From contig NC_133772.1 in NCBI RefSeq assembly GCF_003597395.2, positions 144,321,999 through 144,385,998 on the forward strand: a stretch of 64,000 nucleotides of DNA, written 5' to 3'. A model generated the notes under the pieces. It saw only the letters and a program-made list of their open reading frames with translations. It was not told the DNA's origin and ran no database searches. Source of the stretch: Chelonoidis abingdonii (Eukaryota > Chordata > Testudines > Testudinidae). Numbering within the stretch: the first letter of the stretch is position 1; each line of letters starts with the position of its first letter. This document shows, piece after piece, positions 33,101-44,275 of the stretch. Made by a program: the position numbers and the translations under genes.

Positions 33101-35443
33101 AGCTCAGTTAATTAGGTTAATTTTGATCCGTAAATTAAATGAAAAACTATTCAGATAATCAGATTTCGTCACAATGTTCTGTATAAGAAAATTAACATTC
33201 AATACAAATCTTATCCATATATAATGCAGTCCTAATCCACTAAAATTGATAGCCCTAGGGAGACCATTTTAAAAAAAGCAGAGGCGAGCACTTCAAAACT
33301 GAATTCATGCATAGAGAGAAATCAAGCTAGCTGCAGCATCTGGAGGGGGTGGGATGCAAAACCTGGCATCCTCAGTAAAGGAGGGATTATGATGAATGGA
33401 TCTTTGGTTTAGATATGGTGTGTACAGGGTTAGAAGATGACTGCAAAGAGGGAACCCTGATGCTTCATATTCTTCTGGTGAAGGTGAAGTGGATTGGTGA
33501 CACTGGGTACAATCAATGCCTCCGTGACCAGCAAAAAGTATTTCCGAACCCCAAATTAAAATTTAAGATGCGTGGTACTGTAAAAAGGATGTCCTTCCCC
33601 TTTAAAGGCTAGGAGACCTGGGGCTAGCCTGCCCAGTTCAATCAAACCCACCTGTGCCATAATTAATGGCATCTTAGCCAGAGGGGGCTGGACTAACTTG
33701 GGTTAGAAACAACTGAGTCTCAGAAAAGGGCTGAAAAACCTGCATTTTGTGGAGGAATCATAGGAAGCAAGATGGGCTGATCGCGGGAGAGGCTGTGAGG
33801 GGCCTCTGGGGCAGAAGATGAGGAGTCAGGGCCCTATTCTGCAGCCCAAGAGAGACTTAACAGTAGCCCAGAACGGGCTAGGAGGTGAGCTAGAGGATGA
33901 GCTGAAGAGGGGGCCAAGCTTTTTTGTCAATGTGAACATTTGTTGAGACATTGTTATCCCAGGAGGGGTTTGGACTAGGCGTGACTTAGCTGGAGGGCTA
34001 AGTTGTGGACAGCAACAGTCCACTGCAGGGCCAAGGAGGTGATCAACAGGGGGCACTAGCAGTAAGGACCTCTGTGGTGCTATGGTGGTGAGTGGGAGAT
34101 GATTGCAAGCACTTTGTTTAATGACCCAAATATGACATTGTGCTAATGGAACTGACCCCATCCAGGCAGTCAGCTGGGTTTGAACCCAGGACCTTTGGCA
34201 TTAAAAACTGGAGTCGCCAGGATTTGGACTTTGGAACTAAATGTGCTATCTAGCAGATTTGTAAATATCTTACCTGGACCAGCCACTAGAGGGATGCAGA
34301 GACCACTCTCTCTTCCTACAAATTGCGCATTGGGTAATACTTTGTAGATAATTCCTTGGCAAAGTAGTGAGTCAAATATAGGGCCCCCTGAGTGGGAGAG
34401 AGCTGGCCCCAGGGAACCTTGAGCTCTTGGAGCCCATTCCCAGAGCAGAAGTTTGGGAATGAATTTGTCAAGCTCCGTGGTCAGTAGAATCTGAGCTTCT
34501 CTGTGTTTACCGCTCCCCTCAGCCATTGTTCTCAATGGGTGTTTTCATGTAGGAAGGACAACATTTTCAAGGTTGCACATCTGACTTTGGGCATCTAGAT
34601 AAATGGTCTGACCTCCAAAGGACCTGTGCCCCTAAATAAACCAGGCTACTTATTTACATGTCTGCAGGAAGCTGCAAGTGCCTAATTTCTCCATTTAGGT
34701 TTGAAAATTTTGGCCTAAACGCTTTCCCTGCCAGTCAGCTGTGGGAAAGCAGATACCCTGTGATCCAATCATCCTTGTCTTCAAAAATGGCCTGTTGGGC
34801 ACACTGGAAATGGGTAAAATTTAAAGCAGCCCTGAGGCTGGTGTAATTTATGCCAGGAGATTCATCCAGTGCACAGCTGGCTGAGAAAGTCTAAAAGCCA
34901 CCTTTATGCTTTGCACCTCCTGAGTCGCATTATGTGCTTCTCAGCTACCGTTGAAGATCAGAACCACAGAAACCAACCAGGACCTAAAAGAACTTTAGAA
35001 AGCTGTGTAGCCTTCCCTTGTTTCCTCGCTAGCCTTGAGAAAGTACATTGCTTTTGTGTTCTCCTGGGCAAATATGGCTTTTACAAATAATTCTCTATTT
35101 CCCCTCACCTAGTGCAGTCAGCAGAACTAGAGATAAAATCAAATCAATGGTAGGGCTTGGCGACAGCTCTCTATAAACCAGGAGAGCTAATTTATTCCCT
35201 TTGGAATAGGCACTGTGATCTTACTCACCGAGATCCCTCCAGTTGGGACTGGAAGTAAACAAAAAAGGCTGCCAATCAATATTTTTAGGGTAAAAAATAC
35301 TTTGCTCAGGGAAAAAAAATTAACTTGATCAATGAATAAACCTGGGTCATGGAGCGTAAAAAGTACAGTCAGAGCTTCAGAAAGGTGTGGGGAGGAGAGA
35401 CAGGCTGTACGGAGATTCTAATACCCCAAGCACCAACCTTCCC
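33101..35443. other. No gene recognised; possible undefined LTR inside
   Basis: The part from about 33,590 to 34,400 has the purine-rich composition of several turtle LTRs, but without TG..CA ends or target duplication. The rest is unique-looking. Confidence 0.35.
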
Positions 35444-35446
35444 TCA

Positions 35447-35729
35447 GGGCTGGTCTACACTGGGCGAGGGGTATCAATCTAAGATATGCAACTTCAGCTA
35501 CTTGAATAGCGTAGCTGAAGTCGAAGTATCTTAGATCGATTTACCTCGGGTCCTCATGGCGCAGGATTGACATCCGCGGCTCCCTGTGTTGACTCCTCTA
35601 CCACTGTTCACTCCAGTAGAGTTCTGGAGTCGACGGGAGCGCATTCGGGGATCGATATATCGAGTCTAGATGAGATGTGATATATCGATCCCTGAAAAAT
35701 CGATCGCTACCCACCGTCTGGATGTACCC
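35447..35729. mobile_element. Harbinger-type MITE, 283 bp, TCA TSD
   Basis: Ends GGGCTGGTCTACACT and, reversed, GGGTACATCCAGAC, flanked by TCA at 35,444-35,446 and 35,730-35,732. Internal inverted stretch CAACTTCAGCTAC..GTAGCTGAAG and several CGAT-rich palindromes. Non-coding. Confidence 0.75.
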
Positions 35730-35732
35730 TCA

Positions 35733-36637
35733 GTTTGCAACTTCTTCTAGGATTTCTCTTTTCAAGAACTACAGTCTGGACCCAGCAAATTGTTTCTAAA
35801 AGCTTCCCCACTGAGGCTTCCAAGTATAGTATAGTTTGCTAACACCATGATGTGATTTCTCTGTAATGTAACCCTTCACATAACTCAGCTAATGCACCTT
35901 GGAATGAACCTTCGACCCTAGTGACGTCATTGGGAGTATTGCCATTGATTCCAGCAGGGCCTGGATTTCACCCCCTTTTAAACAACTGAAGTAGGAGTAA
36001 ATGCTCGAGAACAGATTCACTGTTCTCCTGTGCCTTGTGTAAAGTTGCTTCCTCCAGGGCCAGCTGGGCATGAAATGCGCCCAGCCTGCTCTAATAGTGC
36101 TGTGCATACATTTGCACTGGTGCAAATGATGATACAAAGTGTCTGGTAATGGTGAATCCAGTCTGATGTTTAATCTATTTCAGGCACTTCTGAAAGCTAG
36201 AGATCTTGCCTTGTGATTACGGTTTCAAACAGCACACACTGGACTGACTGGTTCAATAAGGACCAGCACGTTGGTAAGATTACGTTTGTATTAATTGTCC
36301 ACTGATTAGGAGTATAAACATTTTCAAAATCCAATCCAGTTGTCCATCGATATAGCTAAAGCCTTTGCTGGGGTCCATGTATTTGCTCTCAACTTTGCAA
36401 GGCAGTTTCATGTTTCCTTTAAAAAAAGAAAAGGCAAGAACCTCCCCACCCCCAACAAACAAACAAAAACAACAACTAACCCAGCGTAGTAGACTTAGGA
36501 AATGAGTAAACAGCTGAGACCATTCTCCCAACCGACCTTCCTCTGAGTTTAAAGAATTCTTCCTGGCCAGAGGGGACCTCCTATAAAAAGGACACATCAC
36601 GTTTCTGATCTTTTCCTGTCAAGTAGGTTAAGATTTC
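35733..36637. other. No gene or element recognised
   Basis: Unique-looking sequence between two MITEs. An AACAAACAAACAAAAACAACAA-like A/C stretch lies around 36,455-36,476. Confidence 0.5.
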
Positions 36638-36640
36638 TGA

Positions 36641-36938
36641 GACCTGGTCTACAATGGTGGGGGGACTGGGACAGGGATGATCGATCTAAGTTACGCAACT
36701 TCAGCTACGTAATAACGTAGCTGAAGTTGACAGTTAGATTGACTCACTGTGGTGTCCTCACCACAGTGAGTCGACTGCTGATGCTCGCCCGTTGACTCCG
36801 CCTGCGCCTCTCGCCGAGCAGGAGTACAGGAGTCAACAGAAGAGCCCTCGGGGGTCGATTTATTGCATCTAGACTAGACACATCTAGACTAGATGCGATA
36901 AATCGAACACTGCTTGATCAATCACTGCCTGCCAGGCC
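36641..36938. mobile_element. Harbinger-type MITE, 298 bp, TGA TSD, three hairpins
   Basis: Ends GACCTGG and, reversed, GGCCTGG, flanked by TGA at 36,638-36,640 and 36,939-36,941. Inside are a perfect 14-bp stem (36,697-36,710 with 36,715-36,728), a second perfect 14-bp stem (36,741-36,754 with 36,759-36,772) and a 17-bp stem with one mismatch (36,856-36,872 with 36,889-36,905). Related to the copy at 35,447-35,729. Confidence 0.75.
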
Positions 36939-36941
36939 TGA

Positions 36942-38924
36942 GAAGGTGCCAGAGGCATCCCAAATACCATGGAAGAGATGGTAATCTTATTGCCCCAGCA
37001 TATCGCAACACCAAAGGTTTGCCTCTAAAATGGGCACATTCGAGACAATCTTTAAAGAAGAAACATTGTGAGCTAGATTATGGAATTCACTGCGTGGCCA
37101 TGCAGGGAGGTGAGGGGAAGCAACACAGGCTTGCACACTCACACGAACAACGGAATTGTGACTTGAGCAGAGGCTGCTTACCAGATATTCCCCAGCTCAT
37201 GAGCAGATGGGCAAGGATTGGGCACAGCTGACTGGGAATGGGCAGGATGTGCTCTGGGCTCAAAGCACAGGAGGTAATTTTGCCTATCTGAGGTACGATT
37301 CCTCCCCTTTAAACAGATACATTTTGCTCATTGTCTTTTCCTGTGCTCAGTCTAGCCCTTTATCCGGTGACTTGCATGGTGTGAAGTACATAGAGAAGTC
37401 ATGCAATGATGGGCCTATGAGCCTAGACAGACAGTCGTTTTTTAAGAGTACCTTTTAAACCTGAAATATGTTAATTTCAGGAGAAAATGGAAGAAGTTTC
37501 AAGAAGAAAAAAACCCATTGCTGATAAAACCATAATGAGCACAGTAACAAGTAAATAAAAATAAATAATCTGACATAAACCACACTGATAAGACCCTCTA
37601 GAAAAATTCATTATGACTACTGGGGCTCCTCCATAACGGAAGATAAGGAGCTCTGAGCATGGAGGCTTCAGACTATAATCAATCCATTTTAATATCAGAG
37701 CCAACATTCTGGAAGATGGAACGAAGGGCGGAAAAAACCTAAATGATACTAAAAGGAAACCTACAGATTAATTTATTGGTTTAGTTATGGCAGCTTTGAC
37801 TTCAGCAATGAATCGCAGGATACTAATCATTATCAAAGCATAAATTCTCTACGTTCAGTCATTTTGAATAGGTAACCCTAACTGATCACCTTTTGTGAGA
37901 CTCTCTGCTGATTAATGACCCAGGCACATGCTTATCTTGAATAGGACTTCAGCAAGAAAATTCATGTGCTTAAACTAAACCATGTCTTAAAGTGTCTTGC
38001 TAGACGGGGGACCTAGTTGTTTACCAAGCTGAAGTCATAAGTCTCAGAGTAGCAAAGTACTTAAGCATGCGTTCACTTCCCAGATCAGACCTTGACATTT
38101 ACTTCTTGTTGCCTAGGACATAATCAGTGCCTACTTTCTAATTACAAATATCAAAATATTCATAAAGGTGTAATCTTGAGTGGGATAACCTTTTCCTATG
38201 TAAGTACAGTTGCTCTGCTTTCCTCTTTGTCTTCCAAAGCCCTATTATGCAGTCTAATTAGGAGGATTAGGTGGCAATCAATCTGGGACCTACTCATTCC
38301 ATAATTAAACAACAACTCCTCACCTGCATCAACCCTGGCTCTTCAGTAAATGGATCCTGGTTTAATTTTTGACACAGCCTATCTAGTCATCTGTTTTGCT
38401 TTCAGGTCACAAATCATGCTTCATCCTCAGCTCGTTTCTGGGTCAGTAGAGAGATCATATCTCACATTAAATAATGGAAATTCCTTGTCTCCTGGACTTA
38501 ATTCCTCTTCCCAGAGTGACCAGGTGTAGAGGCAAGAGATGGCTGTAATTTTAGAAATGTCTTGAGAGCAGAGCTTTCCCTCCCTTTAGGGAGGGGATTT
38601 CAGACATTTTTCCCTCAAGGTGTTTGTATAGAAAGATGCCAAAGACAGAGCCAACATTAGATTTATTTGGATTGTTAAGAGGATAAAGGTGGTGTGGAGT
38701 GTATGTCAGCAGAGAGGCCTAATGAGGTATAAGTTGAATCCTGTACATTCCTAAGCAGGCTGATAGCAGCATCCATTAAGCTTCTACTGTCCCTTGTTGG
38801 CAGGTGGGACTGGGTATGGGAAAAACGCTGGCTCCACCCTCTATCTCCATGAGCAGCATGGAACTAACATGATGTGTGCCACCATCGCATTGTTTGCTCT
38901 GCTTGTGTGTTTGACCCCTTCCCC
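36942..38924. other. No gene or element recognised
   Basis: About 2 kb of unique-looking AT-rich sequence. Confidence 0.5.
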
Positions 38925-39070
38925 CACTCTGTGTTTGTCCTATCTATTTAGATTGTAAACTCTTCAGGGCAGGGATCAGCTTCTACTCTGTGTTTGTGCT
39001 GCACCTAGCACAATGGAGCCCCACGCTTGGGTTGCCCTGAGGCACTACCCTAATAATTAGAATAAGAGCT
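38925..39070 (+). repeat. L2/MIR-like 3' end, sense
   Basis: ATTTAGATTGTAAACTCTTC, GGGCAGGGATC, GCACCTAGCACAATGGAGCC: the conserved tail shared by L2-type LINEs and MIR SINEs. Sister copies lie at 43,205-43,350, 62,900-63,060 and 63,905-64,000 (antisense). Confidence 0.7.
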
Positions 39071-39559
39071 AAAAAGGATAATATACCTTTTTGGCCTTGT
39101 TTGAGAAGCGTAGAGTTGAATAGTTGAGTTATAAACTCCTACAGAATAAAAGGAATGGTGTGGTTTCAGGCTAAGAAAGGTTTAATATATATAAAAAGCT
39201 ACAAAAAAAAATTCCCAGTTTACAGACCTTATATAGCATCACAGTGAGAATAAGAAAGAAATAGTGGTATTCTAATTATTAGAAGCTAATTGTGTATAAT
39301 TAATCTAATTATTAGAATAAAATCCAACTATTTGCATAATAGTAACTAGCAAATTTCTATTTTTCTCTACAGAACAAAGCATATTTATATTCCCAGACAT
39401 TTCCTAGATACCATAATGACACTGTCATTAGCATGTATGAGTTGATTTCCTTGTGGAAATAAATATAGGGACAAATTTCATTCTCATTCAATTCTGTGAG
39501 GTTCATTTGGTTTTACTTTGATTAAGACCAATGGAGTCAGGAAAATGAACAGCAGTGGT
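39071..39559. other. No gene; AT-rich with a palindrome
   Basis: Contains the inverted repeat listed separately at 39,269-39,318. Confidence 0.5.
39269..39318. repeat. Perfect 15-bp inverted repeat with TAATTA cores
   Basis: ATTCTAATTATTAGA (39,269-39,283) and TCTAATTATTAGAAT (39,304-39,318) with a 20-bp loop. Each arm contains a TAATTA homeodomain-type site. A partial third copy lies at 39,049-39,063. Confidence 0.85.
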
Positions 39560-40911
39560 CTGCACCAACTTGATTTTCAGGCGACCCGACAAATACAAAA
39601 CATCTTGGATGCATCTGAGATCAAAGCACTGGCACTTGATTCTCTATGTCATTATACAGCAAGGAAACATTAAGATCACCTGAGTAATGCAAAGAACAAA
39701 GTGTTGGACTTACCACAGGATTATCAGAGCCATTTTTAATTTACATGCTGAACAGATTAAACCAAAACTGTATATAGCGAGCCGAGAGGTCCATGTCTTC
39801 CAAAAAAAAAATGGAGGGAAAACCTAGAGAAAGAAATTGATAGCATTACACCATCCACCAGTGCTGTATTTGAAAAGTTTCATATATTTAAAGTGGCCAT
39901 TTTTCGAGCCTCAGAAGAAACTGTAGTTGAAAATCAAAGATGGCACCAGAGTTGGCTTGATGAAAATGACACCGAAATCAAAGATCCCTAAAGAAAAGAG
40001 TGATACATTTATGTCATAGCAAAATGACAAATAATCAACATCAAAGAAAGATATGTTCAAGTATGTACAAGCCAAAGCTCAAAGATGCCTTCTTGACCTA
40101 CAGGGTAACTGGTAGGAAAAGAGAGAAGAAGAACTAAAGTATTATGCTCATACTAACAACACAGATGTTTTATGATTCCCTGAAGGCCATTTATGGCCCA
40201 TCAAAATCAGGACCAGCTCCACTAATGAGGGCAGATCAATTTGCCCTAATCAAGAACAAGAGAGGCATCTCTGAATGATGGGTGAAGCGCTTTACTGGGC
40301 TACTCAACAGTCCCTCTACAGTCTATACACAGGCACTAGAGGAACTGACACAGCCCCCTATATCTGAAGCAATTTCCTAGCCACCTATCACCGAGGAAGT
40401 GCAAAAAGTTATTGAACAAATGAAGTCAAGCAAATCACCTGGCAAAGACAATTATCAGCTGAAATCTTCAAACCTGCAAGCCCCAAAACTCATTAAAGAT
40501 ATCTGGGAAGCTGAGGATATTCCTCAGGACTTCAATCATATGACACTACACACAAATAAAGAGAGGGGCACCTTCTTACTATCCATCAGTGGTAAAATCC
40601 TCACCTGTATTTTTGATCAATTGGCTTGTCAAAACAGTACTGGAGAAGTTTGTATTAGAGATTCAATGTGGATTTAAATCAGTTCAGTGCACCACCAAGG
40701 TGACTTTTGTTGTGACACAGATTCCAGAATAAAATATTGAACAAAACATGGAATTGTACGCTGTCTGCATTTATCTTTAAAAGCATACTACACAGTGATA
40801 AGAAATGGCCTTTGGAAATTCTAGAAAAATGTGATTGACCCCACAAAGTCAAATACTCTAAGGTGATGGCCTTTGTTTAACCATTTCCATAACTAGTGGG
40901 TGAAACTAGCC

Positions 40912-41699
40912 CAGTGATTCTCAGCCAGAGGTATGCGTATCCCAGGGTGTACACAGTGGTCTTCTGTCAACTCATCTAGATATATTTGCCTAGTTTTACA
41001 ACAGGCTACATAAGAAGCACTAGCAAAGTCAGTACAAACTAAAATTTCATACAAACAATTACTTGTTTATATTGCTCTATATACTATAATCAGCGGTTCT
41101 CAAACTGCGGGTCATGACCCCAAAGTGGGTCATGAGTCCACTGCAATGGGGTCATGAGTACCAGCATTTGACTCACTGGGGTCCAGGGCAGAAAGCTGAA
41201 CCTGAGCAGTGTAGTTTCATGAGTCCCTCTATGGCGTGCCACCCCCTAACATCAACCATGAGTACGAAAAGAATACACTGACCTTGGGAACCATAATTTG
41301 AGTGCTGTGTTACCTTTGAGGTCTACGTATCTTTGTGAAGACTCACTTTCCGCTAACGCTGCCTTCAAGACAAAGAGCAGAAATAGACTCATTGTGGAGA
41401 AAAACTTAATTGTTGCTGTCGCTTCGATGCCTCCCAGGATGACAAGGCTCACAAGCGAAAAACAGGCTCAGGCATTGCACTGAAATGGAAGCATGATATT
41501 TATATTCCAATCAATTTATTTTATAATTATGTGGTAAAAATGAGAGAGTCAGCAATTGTTCAGTATGTTGTGACACTTTTGCATTTTTATGTCTGAGATT
41601 GTAAGCCGGTAGTTTTTAAGTGAGGTGAAACTGAGGTTGCACAAGACAAATCAGACTCCTGAAAGGAGTACAGTCATCTGGAAAAACTGAAAACCACTG
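40912..41699. mobile_element. hAT (Charlie-type) non-autonomous element in the LINE
   Basis: Ends CAGTGATTCTCAGCC and, reversed, CAGTGGTTTTCAG, flanked by AACTAGCC (40,904-40,911) and AACTAGGC (41,700-41,707), an 8-bp duplication with one mismatch. The LINE frame continues on both sides. It carries a further hAT insertion at about 41,091-41,478. Confidence 0.8.
41091..41478 (+). mobile_element. Nested hAT with transposase C-terminus
   Basis: Begins CAGCGGTTCTCAAACTGCGG, a second, distinct hAT terminus. Its right part, on the plus strand (41,310-41,480), encodes LRSTYLCEDSLSANAAFKTK.. and ..EKQAQALH, matching the hATC dimerisation domain of ZBED-like/Charlie transposases. Its 3' terminus is lost and no target duplication is visible. 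Confidence 0.65.
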
Positions 41700-42645
41700 A
41701 ACTAGGCCAAGTGCTGACACCAGCCCTTTTTGGTTTCTTCTTGGCAGCCGTTTTGAATTATGCAATGGACAACCTACAACAGAACATCTACATAAGCTAC
41801 AGAACTGAAGAAAAACTCTTCCATCTCCAAAGGTTTACTTCAAAGACAAATGTTCTTGAGCAACTCCTATATGAAGCCCTTTTTGTGCATCACTGCACTG
41901 TATTTAGTCATAGCAAAAGTGACCTAGCGCTTATCCTTCACATGTTCTCAGAGGCAACTAACCAGTTTGGACTCATCTTCATCCTGAAAAAAACTGATGT
42001 CCTCAACCCACCAGCTTCATCAACGCTCCAGTGAGCCAAACATCACCATCAATGGTACAAAACAAAAGAACGTCACTCTCATTACGTACTTTGGCAGCAC
42101 CATCTTGAGTGACAGTTCCCTGGATCATAAAGTAGTCAATAAAACACAAAAGACCAGGCACTCAGAAGACTTCCCCATAGGATACTTAACCAAGACACCA
42201 TCAAATAGTAAAAAAAAATATCCCAACCCTGATGATATACAATACAGCACTGATAGCATCCCTTTCATAAGAGTGTGAAACATGGACAGTTTACAGAAGA
42301 TACATTAACCAACTTAAAAAATACCACATGTGCTGTCTCTAGTCTATTCTTAAAGTCCACTTACAACGCATAGTCTCAAACATTAATGTCCCTGAAAGAG
42401 CAAAACCAACTAGCATCAAGGCAATGATCATCCATGCTCAGCTTCGAAGAACTGGTCATGTTATCATAATGGGCAATGATAGACTCTTGGAAAAGGTTTT
42501 TTATGGTGAGCTGAAACTTGGAGATCACAAAAGGAGTGGCCAGCGAAAACACTTCAAAGACACCCTTAAGCAGAATCTCACATCAAAGATTAGTCTTACA
42601 GATATCTGACCAAAGAAAAGTAAATTCCCTAATGGGAAAGTTCGC

Positions 42646-43204
42646 CAGTGCTACTTCTGCAGGCATTTCCGCAACCTGGTACCATTGAAGAGCTTTACTG
42701 TTGTTCTGTCCAGTTTTACTGAGAATTTAATGCCTCAGAAACTCCCCCAATTTCTGCAGAACAGTGCAGTGTCAGCACTGGCTGGCCGAAGGGTAAAAAT
42801 ACAAACCGATACAAAGGGTCCACTTATTCTTTCTCTTCCCCCATGAAAGAAAAAACACTAGACCAAGACCATTACCAAGTTAACCTGGCCAAGTTAATCA
42901 TTGTGCTCATTACATTCCAGTTAAGAAATACCCTAGTGATGGCAAAAGGCAGGGATTCTGCCTGGGAAGGAACGTGAGTTAATGGTTAGTAGCCACTGTG
43001 TGAATTCAGACTCTTGTAGGAAAATGCATCTCTGACTTACACGTGGTGAATGGAAGGCACTCCTGTGTTAAGGATCAGAACAAGGACTAGGCACCATTAA
43101 GACCAGTTTTGAAGCCTTGGTGATGCAGAGACCTCACCCAGTCTGAATTTGGCCTATGTCTAGGACAGGGAGGATGGAGTTTTGACTGGGCAAATCGCTC
43201 TTAA
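42646..43204. other. No gene or element recognised
   Basis: Unique-looking sequence. Confidence 0.5.
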
Positions 43205-43350
43205 CCAAGGAGACTATGAAGATTGTAAATTGTCTGGGGCAGGGACCCTCCTTTTGTCATGGCTGTATACAGTGTCTAGCACAATGGAGCCCTGACTTCT
43301 GAGTGGGGTCCCTATTGCTTACGCAATATTACCACTACTAATTAATAATA
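43205..43350 (+). repeat. L2/MIR-like 3' end, sense
   Basis: GATTGTAAATTGTCTGGGGC, AGGGACC, GTCTAGCACAATGGAGCCCT and an AATAATAA tail. Same family as 38,925-39,070. Confidence 0.7.
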
Positions 43351-44104
43351 ACCATAATGAAGGCAGAGTCTAAAGGCTCTGGTAAAGATTGTGGCAAATC
43401 TCAGAAAGAGCCTTATTTTATAGACCTCAAAAGCCTCATTAATTCTAAGTTAAAGTTGCTCACCCCAACCAAATTACAAGAAGTAATACATTCTTGAAAA
43501 AAAAACATTCTCCTAATTGACCCAGTGTGCTCCATGGCCTCTTTATCATTTTAAATGAAGGAAAAAGAGTTCCAGACGTTTCTATTCTAGTATCAGAGTC
43601 TAGCACTGTGGGTACCAAACAGATGACATCATTCATGCTTCATTGACCAGTCACATATAAGCCTTCAGAGGTGAGACCCAGTTTAAATCATGTATAATGA
43701 GAATCATGCCACACCTTTCAATAAATCTAAGGAAAGAAGCTGATGTTCAGATCTCCTGAGCATAAATATATATGTTAGGTCATTAACCAGCTAATTGTTG
43801 TAATTAGTACACCAATAAGTAGAATTAACCCTCAATTAATATAGACAATACCCAGAAAGACCTATTGATTTTTATTTTCTTTTCTCTTCACAAAAGAAAG
43901 TGAAATCTCTCATGGAAAGGTCTACCGCAAACTTGCTCACCATTGGAAGCATAGAAGACTTTTAGCTGTCCCCTTTAGGAGTGGAAAAGATTTTTCCTTG
44001 TCATTTTCCAACTCAGTTTTGCAAATGTCTGGCTCCAGATGTCACTATGCATTAGAATGCAGAACTGTGGACACATTTGTTTGGGGGTAGTTAGGCTGAT
44101 CTGG
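43351..44104. other. No gene or element recognised
   Basis: Unique-looking sequence. Confidence 0.5.
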
Positions 44105-44275
44105 GGGGGAAGGATAGTTCAGTGGTTTGTACATTGGCCTGCAAAACTCTGTGTTATGAGTTCAGTCCTTGAGGGGGCCACTTAGGGATCTAGAGCAAAA
44201 ATCTGTGTGGGGATGGGTCCTGCTTGAAGCAGGGCATTAGACTAGATGACCTCCCGAGGTCCCTTCTGACTATGA
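44105..44275 (+). repeat. tRNA-derived SINE of the tortoise Pol III (Cry I) type
   Basis: The 5' half is tRNA-like: A box TAGTTCAGTGG (44,115-44,125) and B box GAGTTCAGTCC (44,158-44,168). A tRNA-unrelated middle follows (GGGGGCCACTTAGGGATCTA, AAAAATCTG), then a CR1-like tail (TAGACTAGATGACCTCC, GAGGTCCCTTCTG). A tRNA head with a CR1 tail is the known layout of the SINE found across cryptodiran turtles; it is mobilised by CR1 machinery acting on the shared tail. It is the best single clue to the host lineage. Confidence 0.85.

Larger units (their letters stand above)
39560..42645 (+). pseudogene. Decayed LINE (endonuclease/RT type), split by hAT elements
   Basis: Plus-strand fragments of a non-LTR retrotransposon polyprotein. 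Readable pieces: the RT N-terminal segment IEQMKSSKSPGKDNYQL and SISGKILTCIFDQL (40,399-40,677), the RT core APALF-like segment through YRTEEKLFHLQRFTSKT (41,711-41,860), the active-site region, and the C-terminal QLRRTGHVI..RLLEKVFYGELK (42,424-42,560). At the catalytic site the usual F-A-D-D reads F-V-H-H (41,882-41,893), so both metal-binding aspartates are gone. Stops and frameshifts are frequent. The clade (RTE, Jockey or L2 group) was not resolved. Host proteins annotated as craniofacial-development-protein-2-like in some vertebrates derive from this kind of element. Confidence 0.75.

Noticed and set aside
33590..34400. Additional LTR
   Set aside because: Composition is suggestive, but no TG..CA ends, TATA/AATAAA pair or target duplication was found.
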